Shown: positions 45,885 through 56,866, counted from the first letter of the stretch. The stretch is 64,000 nucleotides of DNA from Verrucomicrobia bacterium IMCC26134 (GCA_000972765.1 CP011265.1:1907501-1971500), one strand, 5' to 3'. Made by a program: numbers and translations. The notes: generated by a model not told the origin, from the letters alone.

Positions 45885-48029
45885 TTACCGATTTAGACTC
45901 AACAAGAATTCAGCGTTGGTCCGGGTTTTCTTTAGGCGTTGGATAAACATGTCCATCGCCTCGATAGCTGGAATACCCTGCATCGCACGACGTAGTCCGT
46001 AAACCCTGAGCATTTCCTCGGGATGGTAAATGAGCTCCTCTTTGCGAGTGCCCGAGCGATCAATGTTGATTGCAGGGAAAATACGTTTGTCGGACAGGCC
46101 GCGGTCGAGATGAAGCTCCATGTTGCCCGTGCCTTTAAACTCCTCGAAGATCACTTCGTCCATGCGCGATCCCGTGTCCACCAGCGCGGTGCCAAGGATG
46201 GTGAGGGAACCTCCGCCCTCGATGTTACGCGCCGAACCAAAGAAGCGCTTGGGGCGTTGCAATGCGTTCGACTCGATACCGCCGGACATGGTCTTGCCGC
46301 CATTGCCGGCTATCGCGTTATAGGCGCGCGCCAGACGAGTGATCGAATCAAGCAGGATAACAACATGCTTGCCCAATTCGACTAAGCGACGGGCTTTCTC
46401 GATAACCATCTCGGCAGCGTGAACGTGGCTCTCCGGTGCCTCGTCAAACGTAGAGCTTACCACTTCTCCCTTCGTATGCCGCCTGAAATCCGTAACTTCC
46501 TCCGGTCGTTCGTCTATCAGCAGAAGAATCAGCGTAGACTCGGGGAAATTGTGAGAGATGGAGTTTGCGATGTTTTGCAACAGCACCGTCTTGCCCGTGC
46601 GGGGTGGCGCTACGATCAAACCACGCTGGCCGAAACCAACCGGTGTCAAAAGATCGATGGCGCGCATCGATATGTCCTTATGGATTTCGGGCGCCTCGAG
46701 CAGTATTCGACTGAGCGGGTAGTAAGGGATAAGTTCCTCGAAGAGTGTAGCCTCGCGGGCCTTTTCAGGAGCGACACTCATAACACTTAATACACGGACG
46801 GCCACCGGACAACGCTCGCCTGGTTGAGGCGGCTGAACGATGACTTCAAGTTCTTGCCCGCGCCGCAAGCCATGCCGGCGAATAAGTGCCGCAGGCACAC
46901 AGGTGCTCTCGGGATACAGGCGATAGCTGTTGGCGCTATGAACGATAAACCCGAAGCCGGCGTCGGTGACATCGAGCCATCCACGCTCATGGAAAGCGCG
47001 TTTTTCGCGAGCCGCCCATGCGAACACCATTTCAACAAGCGAGCGTCGTGAAGGAGCACCCACTGGCGCCTCGCCCAATGCACGTAAACGAGGCAGCAAT
47101 TCGGCGGCCCCGGAAGCGTGGATTTCGGATAGTTCAAGCGGTGCCTCGTCCTTGGCCAACTCGTCAGCAAGTAAATCCAAAGCGGCCGCATCGGCATGCT
47201 GGGCTTTTTCAGGCAAGGCACCGATTTGCGGCGCGAATGCCGGTGGTGGTGGCTGCTGCGGCGGGCGGTCTGAACCGCCCCCCTGTTGGCCGCCGTGTGC
47301 TCCGCCAACATGTCCCGAATGGCCGCCGTGCGCTGAACGGCTTTGCTGCTTCTCCAACCACTTTTGCTTTTTTTTCTCCTTCTTGCGCTCCCACCAAGGC
47401 TTACGGTCATCGATCGCACCAGCGGCAACCGCTCCGCCTTCATCAGCGTGACGAGTTGTAGCGGCAGTATTGTCTGAATGTCTGCCTGGCTCAATATTGG
47501 TTTCCTGAGATGCGAGCGTTGAGGCAGCAGGCGAAATCGCGGAGTCTTCAAGACTTTCAAAAGCAGCCCCTCCTTGCGAGTGAGGATCAGCTTCGCTGCG
47601 TTGCGATGGCGAAAACACCGGACGTTGAGCAGGTTCGTCGGTTAACTCTGAATCCGCTCCCCCCCCTTTTATGCCATTATCCAGATCGTAATTCATATCG
47701 CCAGAACGGATGTCACGAAGCTCAGGCGCGGACACGGGTAATGGCGGAGGGGTTGAAGCATCGGTTGTATCAACGCCAAATAAATCAGGGCTCGACGCCT
47801 CCCCTTCTGATACCTGACCACGTCGACTCCGCCCACGTTTAATCGACTTTGATTCTCCACCAGCTTCGGAATCAATGGATCGAGTTTCGCTGGCTTCATT
47901 AACCACCGTCGCATCACCTTGATTATCCGGTGAAGAGTCGGGCCGCGCTCGTTTAGTAGCAGGCTTACGGCCTTTCTTGATGGGATTCGCGACGTTTAAT
48001 TCGCCGATTTTTGGGTCCTGGTCGTCCAT
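45885..48029 (-). CDS. rho: Transcription termination factor Rho with a long disordered N-terminal region
   Basis: 714 residues against 419 in E. coli. Residues about 345-714 are canonical Rho: RNA-binding OSB fold ([16 protein letters not shown], near 350), Walker A APPRTGKT (474-481), the Q-loop-side block and R-loop region ([30 protein letters not shown]). Residues 1-275 are disordered, acidic with basic KKGRKP and KRGRSRR patches, then [19 protein letters not shown], a Gly/His-rich stretch (230-252) and a proline run. Long N-terminal insertions in Rho are known in high-GC bacteria and can bind RNA or phase-separate. Followed by coaE upstream on the same strand. Confidence 0.95.
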   Translation of the reverse strand: MDDQDPKIGELNVANPIKKGRKPATKRARPDSSPDNQGDATVVNEASETRSIDSEAGGESKSIKRGRSRRGQVSEGEASSPDLFGVDTTDASTPPPLPVSAPELRDIRSGDMNYDLDNGIKGGGADSELTDEPAQRPVFSPSQRSEADPHSQGGAAFESLEDSAISPAASTLASQETNIEPGRHSDNTAATTRHADEGGAVAAGAIDDRKPWWERKKEKKKQKWLEKQQSRSAHGGHSGHVGGAHGGQQGGGSDRPPQQPPPPAFAPQIGALPEKAQHADAAALDLLADELAKDEAPLELSEIHASGAAELLPRLRALGEAPVGAPSRRSLVEMVFAWAAREKRAFHERGWLDVTDAGFGFIVHSANSYRLYPESTCVPAALIRRHGLRRGQELEVIVQPPQPGERCPVAVRVLSVMSVAPEKAREATLFEELIPYYPLSRILLEAPEIHKDISMRAIDLLTPVGFGQRGLIVAPPRTGKTVLLQNIANSISHNFPESTLILLLIDERPEEVTDFRRHTKGEVVSSTFDEAPESHVHAAEMVIEKARRLVELGKHVVILLDSITRLARAYNAIAGNGGKTMSGGIESNALQRPKRFFGSARNIEGGGSLTILGTALVDTGSRMDEVIFEEFKGTGNMELHLDRGLSDKRIFPAINIDRSGTRKEELIYHPEEMLRVYGLRRAMQGIPAIEAMDMFIQRLKKTRTNAEFLLSLNR

Positions 48030-48102
48030 GAAAATATATAGGGATGAGTTGAAAAATTGAGTCGCTAATAAGCTTACTGCTGTCGCGCGACTAGGTATCC
48101 AA

Positions 48103-48684
48103 TCAGCGAAGGGCTATAGTGCGGGCTAAATGAAGGACCTGCGCCTTTAAAAAGGCGATGTCTCCGTCATTCCAAATTACGGCGTTTGAGAACTTAAATT
48201 TATGGGCCAAGGGCAATTGGGAGGCTATTCTTTGCCTGGCCTGCGCTTCTGACATTCCCCGCGCGATCAGCCTAGCAATTTGAACACTCTCACTAGCACC
48301 GACCGAAATCACAAAATCAAACCCTTTTTCAAGTCGTGCCTCGAAGAGAAGGGGAATTTCAACGATCCAATCGCATTCGGGAGCCATCGCAACGTCTTTA
48401 CGCCAGTGAGTTTCAACCTTGGGGTGAACCAACTGTTCCAGCCAGCGACGTTCCGTAGGATCGGAGAAGACAATCTCCGCAATCTTAGCTCTCTGCAGGT
48501 TTCCATCATCCGCCAAAAGGCTTTTTCCCCACCGGTCGGTCACCGCAGCGATCACCTCGGGCGAGGTTAATACTTTCTCCCGCACAATAAGGTCAGCGTC
48601 ACGAACACGATAGCCCGTTGCACCGAACAATGCGGCGGAACTGGATTTACCACAACCAACTCCTCCTGTAAGCGCGATGAGCAT
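48103..48684 (-). CDS. coaE: Dephospho-CoA kinase
   Basis: 193 residues. P-loop GGVGCGKS (7-14) and the CoaE lid region ([26 protein letters not shown]). Last step of coenzyme A synthesis. It precedes rho by 73 bases on the same strand, an arrangement found in related genomes. Confidence 0.9.
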   Translation of the reverse strand: MLIALTGGVGCGKSSSAALFGATGYRVRDADLIVREKVLTSPEVIAAVTDRWGKSLLADDGNLQRAKIAEIVFSDPTERRWLEQLVHPKVETHWRKDVAMAPECDWIVEIPLLFEARLEKGFDFVISVGASESVQIARLIARGMSEAQARQRIASQLPLAHKFKFSNAVIWNDGDIAFLKAQVLHLARTIALR

Positions 48685-48762
48685 TAAGGCAAATTAGACA
48701 CGTTTGAAATGGACTTATAAGTGAGATGCGCAACTAATTACGCCAAACTATAAGTTCAAGCT

Positions 48763-49656
48763 GTGACATCTACCGACCAAAAAAATTCGGATTATCCATC
48801 GCCCCTTACCGGCGTGAACTCAGTTGAACACCTGCGCGTAGCAATTCATCGCGTGTTTAAAGTCACAGGATCAAATATCGCTTTCGGGGAAAGAGCCCTC
48901 GATCTGGCGGATCGCTTGTTTCGAGGTGAGATTTGGAATTCTCAACCCAGCAGTCTTCACTATCACGATTTTTCACACACTATCCAAGCCTCCTATTGTT
49001 TTCTCGATCTGGTTGCGGGGCATGCACGCGTCGAATCAGTGAAGCTCGCTCCCAGAGAAGTTGAACTTGGTCTCGCGGGTATACTTCTCCACGACTCCGG
49101 TTATCTAAAAGTATCAGGAGACAATGATGGCACCGGCGCGAAATACACCTACTCCCATGTGTTACGAAGTTGCGGACTCGCAGCGTCACTTCTCCCCCTG
49201 ATTGGGTGCCGTCTTAATGAAATCACACTGGTCATTGATGCCATCAGTTGCACAGGGATCAGTGGAAATCCTTATTCGGTCAATTTCCCGTCAGACAACT
49301 CCCGTGTGATAGGCTGCATGATAGCCACCGCTGATTATTTGGGCCAAATGGCGGCACTAGAGTATCCTGAAAAGCTGCCTCACCTATTCAATGAATTCAC
49401 GGAAGCGGATGACTTTAATAACGTTCCCTTTGAACAACGCGCATTCCCCTCAGTCAGCGCCATGCTCGCTGCCACCCCGAGCTTTTGGACCAGTTTTGTT
49501 CGTCCCAAAATGGATGCCGATTTCGGCAGCGTGCACAAATACCTCTGCCTGCCGGATCGTCCCGACTACAACCCCTACATTGCCGCCGTGGAAAAAAACG
49601 TGCTGCGCATCTCTGCCGAACTGAAGAAAAACGCCAAACCGATCGCGCCGAGGTAG
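48763..49656 (+). CDS. HD-domain phosphohydrolase-like protein
   Basis: 297 residues from GTG 48763. HD-type metal motifs are visible: a first His-Asp in HYHDFSHT, the HD doublet in LLHDSGY and a later Asp in ATADYLGQM. This fits cyclic nucleotide phosphodiesterase or nucleotidase-like HD proteins; substrate unknown. No sensor, signal or membrane segment. Divergent from coaE, and about 94 bases ahead of comM. Confidence 0.7.
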   Translation: MTSTDQKNSDYPSPLTGVNSVEHLRVAIHRVFKVTGSNIAFGERALDLADRLFRGEIWNSQPSSLHYHDFSHTIQASYCFLDLVAGHARVESVKLAPREVELGLAGILLHDSGYLKVSGDNDGTGAKYTYSHVLRSCGLAASLLPLIGCRLNEITLVIDAISCTGISGNPYSVNFPSDNSRVIGCMIATADYLGQMAALEYPEKLPHLFNEFTEADDFNNVPFEQRAFPSVSAMLAATPSFWTSFVRPKMDADFGSVHKYLCLPDRPDYNPYIAAVEKNVLRISAELKKNAKPIAPR

Positions 49657-49749
49657 GCCCCAAGAAACACCATTGACCACTTGTTCCGTAGCCCGGTCAA
49701 AGCCACTCGCAGATCACCTGATTTACAAGCATCCGATCCAGCCCATCCG

Positions 49750-51288
49750 ATGTTAGCCACTCTGTTTTCAGCCGCTCTGCAGGGAATCGAAGCCCTTCCC
49801 GTCCATGTCGAAGTTAATCACGGGGAAGCCGGAGACCCGAAATTGGTTTTAGTCGGGCTGCCTGACGCCGCGGTCAAAGAATCAGACGACCGAGTCTTCT
49901 CCGCCCTGGCCAACTCCGGGTTCGGGCTGTTGCGCACTCGCACCACCATTAATCTCGCCCCCGGCGATCTGCGTAAAGAAGGTCCACTCTATGATCTTCC
50001 CATCGCGCTCGGTATTCTGGTCGCAACCGGCCAGATTTCAGCCCCCACGATAGCCGACTACCTTATCGCAGGCGAACTCGGCCTCTCGGGCGCAACCCGA
50101 CCGGTGCGCGGTGCGCTGGCCTTCGCGCGTCTCGCTCGCGACCGAGGGTGCAAGGGCTTGCTGCTTCCCGCTGGTTGCGCTGGCGAGGCCGCCTTGGTCG
50201 AGGGTGTATCGGTTTATCCTATACAAAACTTGGACGAAGCCGCCCGATTCCTCTCGGGGCAACTTCCCCTGGCACCCCTCCCCGCTGCAAGGCCCGTCTT
50301 TGATATCTCGGCCTCCGCTGTCCACACCGGTGATTTCTCCGAGGTCAAGGGGCAGCATTCCCTGCGCCGGGCCATCGAAGTTGCCGTCGCAGGCGGGCAC
50401 AATCTGCTCATGATCGGACCGCCAGGTTCCGGTAAATCGATGGTTGCGAAACGTATTCCATCTATCATGCCCGCGCCGACCTTGGATGAGTCGCTGGAGA
50501 TCCTCGCCATCCACTCAGCTGCGGGCCAGACTCAGGGGCAGTCGCAGCACCTATTCCGTCGTCCGGTGCGCACCCCGCACCACACCATTTCCGACGTCGG
50601 ACTTATTGGCGGAGGCACCATACCCGGCCCTGGAGAAATATCACTTGCCCACCATGGCGTGCTTTTCCTCGACGAGCTGCCGGAGTTCAAACGTTCCGCC
50701 CTTGAGGTGCTGCGCCAACCCCTCGAGGACGCCTCAGTCACCATTTCTCGCAGCGCCGGTAAAATCACCCTTCCCTGTGCTTTTATGCTAGTCGCGGCCA
50801 TGAACCCATGTCCCTGCGGCTATCTGGGCGACGCACGCCACGAATGCCGGTGCTCGCCAACACAAATCCAGCGCTACCGGGCAAGAATCAGCGGGCCCCT
50901 GCTCGACCGTATTGATATCCACATCGAGGCCCCTGCCGTTACCATTTCCGAACTACGCAACGCCGCGTCTGGCGAGACATCCGCCGCTATGTCCACCCGA
51001 GTGCAAGCCGCGCGTAACCGGCAACTGGAACGCTACAAGGGGACGCATACGATCGCGAACGCACGCATGACCCATCCTCAGATCCGCACGCACATACCGC
51101 TCGACTCCAACCTGGGGGACTTACTACAGCAGGCGATGGAACAGCTCTCCCTCTCCGCCCGTGCCTACGATCGGATTCTGAAAGTAGCCCGCACCATTGC
51201 CGACTTGGCCGGCAGCGAACGGGTAGAGGCAAACCACCTTCTCGAGGCCATCCAATACCGCTCATTGGATCGCAAGGTGTTTTACTAA
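49750..51288 (+). CDS. comM: ComM/YifB family AAA+ ATPase (magnesium chelatase-like)
   Basis: 512 residues from ATG 49750; the open frame from 49681 is longer, but the family starts at [16 protein letters not shown]-terminal ChlI-like domain ([26 protein letters not shown]), AAA+ core with Walker A GPPGSGKS, Walker [10 protein letters not shown], the zinc-like CPCG...CRC loop and the C-terminal Mg_chelatase_C domain ([19 protein letters not shown]). ComM acts in branch migration during natural transformation; type IV pili in this genome make that context attractive. Confidence 0.93.
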   Translation: MLATLFSAALQGIEALPVHVEVNHGEAGDPKLVLVGLPDAAVKESDDRVFSALANSGFGLLRTRTTINLAPGDLRKEGPLYDLPIALGILVATGQISAPTIADYLIAGELGLSGATRPVRGALAFARLARDRGCKGLLLPAGCAGEAALVEGVSVYPIQNLDEAARFLSGQLPLAPLPAARPVFDISASAVHTGDFSEVKGQHSLRRAIEVAVAGGHNLLMIGPPGSGKSMVAKRIPSIMPAPTLDESLEILAIHSAAGQTQGQSQHLFRRPVRTPHHTISDVGLIGGGTIPGPGEISLAHHGVLFLDELPEFKRSALEVLRQPLEDASVTISRSAGKITLPCAFMLVAAMNPCPCGYLGDARHECRCSPTQIQRYRARISGPLLDRIDIHIEAPAVTISELRNAASGETSAAMSTRVQAARNRQLERYKGTHTIANARMTHPQIRTHIPLDSNLGDLLQQAMEQLSLSARAYDRILKVARTIADLAGSERVEANHLLEAIQYRSLDRKVFY

Positions 51289-51337
51289 GCATTTTCTCGG
51301 CTCGCACCGCGCGCGTTTAACGTTCCCGTATTAGCGC

Positions 51338-52417
51338 GTGCCCGCCGCCCTCCAGACTCCGAACATTCGTCTCGACGCCCCCATGCTCGCGCTTGCGCCG
51401 ATGCAGGATGTCACCGACCTCGCCTTCATGGCTCTAAGCGCCAGGCACGGAGCACCGGATTATTTCGTCACCGAGTTTCTACGTGTCCACTCTCAGTCGA
51501 GGCCGGAAAAACATATCCTCCGTTCCATCGATGAGAATCTCACCGGTCGCCCCGTCTTCGCCCAGCTCATAGGCGAGGAGATTCCCCACATTACGCGCAC
51601 CATCACCGAGCTATTGCATCATCCCATAGCCGGCATCGATCTGAACCTCGGTTGTCCCGCTCCGAAAGTTTACAAGAAAAACGTCGGCGGCGGTCTTCTG
51701 CGCGACCCCGATCATGTGGATGCCATAATCGCCGCCATGCGCGCCGCCTGCCCTGGACTCTTCACCGTAAAAATGCGCATCGGCTTCGAAGATACACGTA
51801 ACTTCGATCGTATTCTGGCTTCCGTCGCACGCCACCGTGTCGATCTACTCGTCGTCCATGGTCGCACGGTGAAGGAAATGTATCGAAGCGAGGTTCGCTA
51901 CGCTGAGATTGCCCGGGCGGTGCGCTCCGTCCCCTGCCCTGTCATCGCCAACGGTAATGTCACGTCCGCCAACGCCGCTATTCGCATCCTCGCGGAGACG
52001 GGTGCCGCCGGTCTAATGGTCGGTCGCCACGCCATCCGCAATCCGTGGATTTTCCGTCAAATTCGTCAAAAAATCGCCGGCTCCCCCGTCTTTGCGCCCA
52101 CGTTGCGCGATGTTCACGCTTACATCACCGACCTCTTCGCCAGCACTTGGCACGAAGGGATTCCTGAGCTCGCCCACGTGAACAAAATGAAGAAATACCT
52201 GAACTTCGTCGGCCAGTCCGTCGATCCAGCCGGGGCGTTTCTCCACGCTATGCGACGGACCGCTTCCGCCGCGCAATTATTCGAGGTATGCGACGAGCAT
52301 TTGCTCTCGCGCGGGGCTTCCCCTTTCTCCGACGAACCTTACGCAGGTGTCGTCGCGCGTCCGAATTGCGAGACGCCCGACGCCGACGGTTGCTCGCTCG
52401 AAAGCATCACCGCCTGA
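51338..52417 (+). CDS. dus: tRNA-dihydrouridine synthase
   Basis: 359 residues from GTG 51338 (internal Met at 51383 is an alternative). TIM-barrel flavoenzyme: LAPMQDVTDLAF, the catalytic-Cys block NLGCPAPK (Cys106), VGGGLLRDP, TVKMRIGF, VHGRTVKEMY and NGNVTS...GLMVGRHAIRNPW. Reduces specific uridines in tRNA D loops. The subfamily (A, B or C) cannot be fixed here; the block resembles DusB. Convergent with hemW with only nine bases between. Confidence 0.9.
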   Translation: MPAALQTPNIRLDAPMLALAPMQDVTDLAFMALSARHGAPDYFVTEFLRVHSQSRPEKHILRSIDENLTGRPVFAQLIGEEIPHITRTITELLHHPIAGIDLNLGCPAPKVYKKNVGGGLLRDPDHVDAIIAAMRAACPGLFTVKMRIGFEDTRNFDRILASVARHRVDLLVVHGRTVKEMYRSEVRYAEIARAVRSVPCPVIANGNVTSANAAIRILAETGAAGLMVGRHAIRNPWIFRQIRQKIAGSPVFAPTLRDVHAYITDLFASTWHEGIPELAHVNKMKKYLNFVGQSVDPAGAFLHAMRRTASAAQLFEVCDEHLLSRGASPFSDEPYAGVVARPNCETPDADGCSLESITA

Positions 52418-52426
52418 ACGAATCTG

Positions 52427-53602
52427 TCACGCTTCGGATAGCACCCCGACTAACTCGCTGCCGACCGAGTCGGCCAAGAGACGGCCTCGTCTGCTGAGTT
52501 TCACCACCGCTTCAGTTCGCTCGACCAACCCCTGTTCGGACAGCCGCGTGAGGGTGCGGTCCAGGTCAGCCCAGCCTGCAGCGGGAAACCGGGTCTTGAG
52601 TGCTTGCAAGTCCACGCCGACGTTCATTCGCAGGCCAAAAACCATAGCATCCTCGACTAGAAGGCCAGAGGTCAGCCGCACGCGATCGTCGGTCATGCGT
52701 TCGCCGCGAGCGATGCCTTCCATCCACTTGTCCAAGTCTGCCGTATTGGCCCCGCGCAAGCAATCATGCTGCCCGGCAGCCGATGGGCCAATGCCCACCC
52801 ACTCATGCATGCGCCAGGTATTCAGATTATGCGCACAGGCATGGCCTGGCCGGGCGAAATTAGAGACCTCATACTGCGAATAGCCCGCCCCATCTAAAAT
52901 GTCCCAGGTGCGTTCATAGAGTCGCGCCTCATGCTCGGGGTCCAGCTTCACCTGTCCCTTGGAGAGCTTTATCCAAAGCTTCGTATCCTCCTCAAAGGTC
53001 AGGCAGTAGGTGGAAAGATGATCCGGCGCCAGATCGATGGCAGTTTTCAGATCCAATTCCCATGCCGCCAAGTCCTGCCCGGGCAATGCGAACATCAGGT
53101 CGAGGTTAACACTCGCAAATCCAGCGTCCCGCACGCGGGCGTATGCCTTTAAAACCTGCTCACGGGTGTGCTGGCGACCGAGCGCGTCGAGTAAGGCATG
53201 GGAGAAACTCTGCACCCCTAACGATACACGCGTGACTCCCAGTTCCTTCAAGACCGCCAGCCTCGCATCGGTGACAGAAGCTGGCGCCAACTCGATCGTC
53301 CACTCGGCGGGGCGTTGACCACATGCTCCCAGCACAGTGTCGCCCAGGGTGCGGAGATCTTCGGGGGCAAGTAGTCCGGGGGTGCCGCCACCCCAGAAAA
53401 CCGTGTCCACTGGCTTGCGCAACCGCACCAATTCAAGTTCTTGGCGAACGGCGTTCAGATAGCCTTCAACGCCGCTTCTGGTCGGCGTAGTCTGGTAAAA
53501 TGCGCAAAAGTCGCAGGTGCTGGCACAGAATGGCACATGGACATACAGGCCCAAGGGACTGCGGGCGAACGCATCGTTAAGGGAGAATTCAATTTCGCTC
53601 AT
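52427..53602 (-). CDS. hemW: HemW-type radical SAM protein
   Basis: 391 residues from ATG 53602 (also ATG at 53608 and 53623). The radical-SAM cysteine motif CASTCDFC occurs in VHVPFCASTCDFCAFY, then GGGTPGLL, TIELAPASVTDARL, SLGVQSFSHALLDALGR and YEVSNFARPG. HemW resembles coproporphyrinogen oxidase HemN but acts as a haem-handling protein. The CxxxCxxC spacing is normal; C-terminal HemN_C-like winged helix is present. Confidence 0.88.
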   Translation of the reverse strand: MSEIEFSLNDAFARSPLGLYVHVPFCASTCDFCAFYQTTPTRSGVEGYLNAVRQELELVRLRKPVDTVFWGGGTPGLLAPEDLRTLGDTVLGACGQRPAEWTIELAPASVTDARLAVLKELGVTRVSLGVQSFSHALLDALGRQHTREQVLKAYARVRDAGFASVNLDLMFALPGQDLAAWELDLKTAIDLAPDHLSTYCLTFEEDTKLWIKLSKGQVKLDPEHEARLYERTWDILDGAGYSQYEVSNFARPGHACAHNLNTWRMHEWVGIGPSAAGQHDCLRGANTADLDKWMEGIARGERMTDDRVRLTSGLLVEDAMVFGLRMNVGVDLQALKTRFPAAGWADLDRTLTRLSEQGLVERTEAVVKLSRRGRLLADSVGSELVGVLSEA

Positions 53603-53658
53603 TGCCATGACGCGACCATCCATGTTGGATCAGCTTCTCATTGGACACCCAAATCTCG

Positions 53659-54576
53659 ATGCAAACTTCCACTCGTTTCAGCCTGCCGCGAATTCTCCGT
53701 GCCGTTTTCTGTGCCGCCACTCTGGCGCTCCTGGCCGGCTGTGAGCTGCAAATTACCAATCTCACGCCCAAAGTGCTGCCCGAAAATCCTTCGCGCATCT
53801 ACACCTTCGCCGTGAATGTAAAGCCCATCTCCCGCGATGTGGTTGTGTCCAGTATCAACACCACCATCGTCATCGACGGCGAAACGCACAAGATGCAAGC
53901 CGGCGCCCTGGGCAAAGGCGTGTTTGAATACGAGTTCCAGCTTCCCGCCGGTCGCGACGAAGTCGCCTATTATTACGTGATTGATTACGAGGTGTTGGTA
54001 AACGGATTCCGTCGCGTCCGCCAGGAATACATCGACGTGGTCCGCGCCCGCGTGGTCAGCCGCTACGTTATGTCCCTCGAAACCAACCGCGGTCCCGTAG
54101 GCTCGCGCATCAGCGTCGTAGGTCGCGGGTTTGGTAACGCCGATATCATCAAGTTCGACGATGTCGCCGTCCGCACCATCAACGAGTCCTCCAACTCGCT
54201 CAGTTTCATTGTTCCCGCCGTCCAGACCGGTCGTAATTACCGCGTCACTCTCGAGGGCGCGGCCGGCAACTCGCCCGTCGGCACTTTCCGCGTCGATTCC
54301 GCATCCGTAGACATTACCCCCTCATCCCTCGCGCTGACCACGGATGGCATCCAGCCCGTCACCTTCACCGTTTCTGTTCCCGCTGGCGTTGGTGGACAGC
54401 TCCTCGACGTTACCACCGATATTCCCGAGAGCGTGATCATGCCCGAAGTCATCGTGCCCGAGGGCCGCACTTCCGTGACCATCGACGTGAAGGGTGGAAA
54501 ACCTGGCGCCGGCAGCCTTTACCTGAAGGGCTACAGCGCCACGGGCGAGGTCAGTATTCCCGTCACGGTTAAATAA
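53659..54576 (+). CDS. TIG-domain lipoprotein of unknown function
   Basis: 305 residues from ATG 53659. Signal peptide with lipobox LAGC, so lipid-anchored. An N-terminal beta domain (about 30-140) is followed by an IPT/TIG-like domain (about 150-215; GPVGSRISVVGRGFGNADIIKF) and a C-terminal beta region with ITPSSLALTTDG. All-beta, likely extracytoplasmic binding or structural protein. The function is not known. Divergent from hemW. Confidence 0.75.
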   Translation: MQTSTRFSLPRILRAVFCAATLALLAGCELQITNLTPKVLPENPSRIYTFAVNVKPISRDVVVSSINTTIVIDGETHKMQAGALGKGVFEYEFQLPAGRDEVAYYYVIDYEVLVNGFRRVRQEYIDVVRARVVSRYVMSLETNRGPVGSRISVVGRGFGNADIIKFDDVAVRTINESSNSLSFIVPAVQTGRNYRVTLEGAAGNSPVGTFRVDSASVDITPSSLALTTDGIQPVTFTVSVPAGVGGQLLDVTTDIPESVIMPEVIVPEGRTSVTIDVKGGKPGAGSLYLKGYSATGEVSIPVTVK

Positions 54577-54600
54577 GTCTCTCGGCACTGGTCGGGACAA

Positions 54601-54629
54601 AACGGAGCCTCATCGGGCTCCGTTTTTTT
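54601..54629. terminator. Rho-independent terminator after the TIG lipoprotein
   Basis: AACGGAGCC (54601-54609) pairs with GGCTCCGTT (54616-54624) around TCATCG, followed by a run of seven T residues. It lies between convergent genes and is strong on the plus strand. Confidence 0.92.
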
Positions 54630-54655
54630 ATACCCGTCCGGCACGGGCGCGGCCT

Positions 54656-55588
54656 TCACCTTGAAGCGGCGTGTAAACTCAGCACGACCGGTCGGTGATC
54701 GCTCGCGATTGCCGTTTCGGAAAGATCACAGATCCAGGCGCGGTCCACACAGGGCAATAAGGCGGGCGATACCAGCATCTGGTCGAATCGTGAATAGATC
54801 GCCTGTCTCGCGTAGGCATGCGTCCAACGATGACCTCTGCTGTCGGCCGCGTCGATCCAGTGCGCCAGCACTCGCTTACCTTTGGTTTGAAGAGCACGCA
54901 AAGGCCTGCTCCCGGGCACATCGTTAAAATCCCCCAGCACAACAAACCGCGCGGACCGCGATATCACCGCTCCGTCAGAATCCTTCGGCAAACGCAGCAA
55001 AATCCGTTCGCGCACCGCCATAGCTTCCGCGGCCCGTTGTTCTTCGGAGGCGGGATCAGCCTTGTCGTCACTCAACCGACTCTTGAAGTGCACCACGAAG
55101 AGCGTGACGTCCCCTCCCTGCCATGGCACGGCGACTTCAAGCAGCCCGCGCCGAACCGGATCGGATGTTTCCCCTTTATTGGCTCCGGCGCGCACGCCCA
55201 CCAGATCACGATGCTCGGTTACTTCACCTAATGGCACGCGGCTCAGCACCGCCAATCCACGTTTTTCATCAGCCGCCAGCATCGCAGCTCCGTAAGGATA
55301 CCGTATCCCTTCCGTGGCGAGGTCACGCCGCAGTTCTTCCAGAAACGACGCGCCCCCCACCTCCTGGAGTGCGATCACATCCGCATTGAGCACCCGGATC
55401 ACCGCGCGCAGCGCCGCCTTCTCCACCTCGGGCTTAGGGTATTCGGGCCTAAAGCCCCCGTTCGCGGTCAGCTGACGATCTTCGAGCGTGTAATTCTGAA
55501 CGTTGTAGGTCGCCAGAGTCAGCGTATCCGCCGCTCGTAAAGCAGAGAAAAAAAACAGGAAACCGATCGATAAGATGCCGCGCTTCAT
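54656..55588 (-). CDS. Exported endonuclease/exonuclease/phosphatase (EEP) family protein
   Basis: 310 residues. Signal peptide (about 1-20), then an EEP fold: ATYNVQNYT, the metal Glu in ALQEVGG, GDFNDVPGSRP and the catalytic C-terminal SDHRPVVL. It could be an extracellular nuclease, a phosphodiesterase or a sphingomyelinase-like enzyme; I cannot tell. Located between the lipoprotein terminator and the M48 protease. Confidence 0.85.
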   Translation of the reverse strand: MKRGILSIGFLFFFSALRAADTLTLATYNVQNYTLEDRQLTANGGFRPEYPKPEVEKAALRAVIRVLNADVIALQEVGGASFLEELRRDLATEGIRYPYGAAMLAADEKRGLAVLSRVPLGEVTEHRDLVGVRAGANKGETSDPVRRGLLEVAVPWQGGDVTLFVVHFKSRLSDDKADPASEEQRAAEAMAVRERILLRLPKDSDGAVISRSARFVVLGDFNDVPGSRPLRALQTKGKRVLAHWIDAADSRGHRWTHAYARQAIYSRFDQMLVSPALLPCVDRAWICDLSETAIASDHRPVVLSLHAASR

Positions 55589-55618
55589 TGGGGGCCCCCT
55601 CCATCTTCCCTTGACGGG

Positions 55619-56866
55619 TTAGCCAGCGTTCAGCGAACGCTCCCGCTCCACCAGCGCGGGATGAGAATAATACACCGCGCTGAAGAGCGGATGGGGCGTC
55701 AGGTTTACGAGGCTTTTCTGCGCCAGTTTACGCAAGGCGGCGACCAGCGGCTCAGGCCCTCCCATCGCCTCACGCGCGAAGGCATCGGCCTCAAACTCGT
55801 GTTTGCGCGAGACCCGGTTGCCTAGTGGCGCAAACCAGAAAAAAACCAAGCCGCTAGTCAGTCCGAATAATAAAAAAGCCGGTGCCAGGTCGCCTGCCGA
55901 AAAACCGAAGGCAGGGTTGAACCACGTGCTGCCTGCCAGTGCCGCGATCGCCGCAAATCCGCCGAGCTGAAGCGCGGCAGAGGTGGCGAGCATTTTAGGC
56001 ACATGGCCCTTGCGATAGTGTCCGACTTCGTGCGCCAGCACTGCCTCAACCTCCGTTGGGGTCAGCTGGTTGATCAGGGTATCCAGGAGCACAATGCGCC
56101 GAAACCGCCCGAAACCGGTAAAAAATGCATTCGCATGTCCCGACCGTTTGCTCCCATCCATGACCTCGATGGTCGCGGCCTTGAAGCCGGTTCGGCCCGC
56201 CAGGGCGAAGAGCCGTTCGCGCAGCTCACCATCGGGCAGCGGTGAGAGTTTGTTAAACAAGGGCAAAATCAGTCGCGGATAGAGCACGACCATCAGCAAC
56301 TGGAACCCAAAGAGCAGCCCAAAGCCCCAGAGCCACCAGGCTGAGCCCACCCAGCCAACCAACGAAATCAGGCCCCATAAAATCGGGAATCCCAGCCCAA
56401 GTGCCAGTGCCGCTCCCTTGAGCTTGTCGCTGACCCAGAGACGGGGCGTGGTCTTGTTGAAGCCAAAGCGGGCTTCCAACCTAAACTGTTCCCACCACTC
56501 GAAGGGCAGGCCCGGCAGGCTCGCGAGCACCCCAGCCCCGAGAATGAAGAGGGCGTCATCCCACTTCGCCGCCGGTGCCCACGAGATGAGGTAGGCGTGC
56601 AGCCAAGGTAACACCCCTGTGCTCAGGATGAGGATCAGTAAACCAGCCTCGAATACATGGTTGATCATGCCGAATCGATTTTTGGCCAGCGTATAGGCGA
56701 CGCTGTTACGATAGGTGGCCGCATCCACCATGGCCGCGACGGCCGGTGGAGCCGCATCCGCATGGCGTAGCACTTCACGCCGGTTTAACGCCGCCAGGCC
56801 TAGCTCGGCCAACAGCTTCAAGGCGACTAAACCCCAGACGAAAAAAATCACATTCGCTAAATCCAT
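55619..56866 (-). CDS. M48 (Ste24-type) membrane metallopeptidase
   Basis: 415 residues from the ATG at 56866. An N-terminal CAAX-prenyl-protease-1 N domain and several membrane helices (near 75-95, 155-200, 295-345). Zinc motif HEVGH (near 279-283), third ligand in KHEFEADAFARE. Full length for Ste24/HtpX-like membrane peptidases. It usually serves in membrane protein quality control. 30 bases upstream of the EEP gene, same strand. Confidence 0.9.
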   Translation of the reverse strand: MDLANVIFFVWGLVALKLLAELGLAALNRREVLRHADAAPPAVAAMVDAATYRNSVAYTLAKNRFGMINHVFEAGLLILILSTGVLPWLHAYLISWAPAAKWDDALFILGAGVLASLPGLPFEWWEQFRLEARFGFNKTTPRLWVSDKLKGAALALGLGFPILWGLISLVGWVGSAWWLWGFGLLFGFQLLMVVLYPRLILPLFNKLSPLPDGELRERLFALAGRTGFKAATIEVMDGSKRSGHANAFFTGFGRFRRIVLLDTLINQLTPTEVEAVLAHEVGHYRKGHVPKMLATSAALQLGGFAAIAALAGSTWFNPAFGFSAGDLAPAFLLFGLTSGLVFFWFAPLGNRVSRKHEFEADAFAREAMGGPEPLVAALRKLAQKSLVNLTPHPLFSAVYYSHPALVERERSLNAG

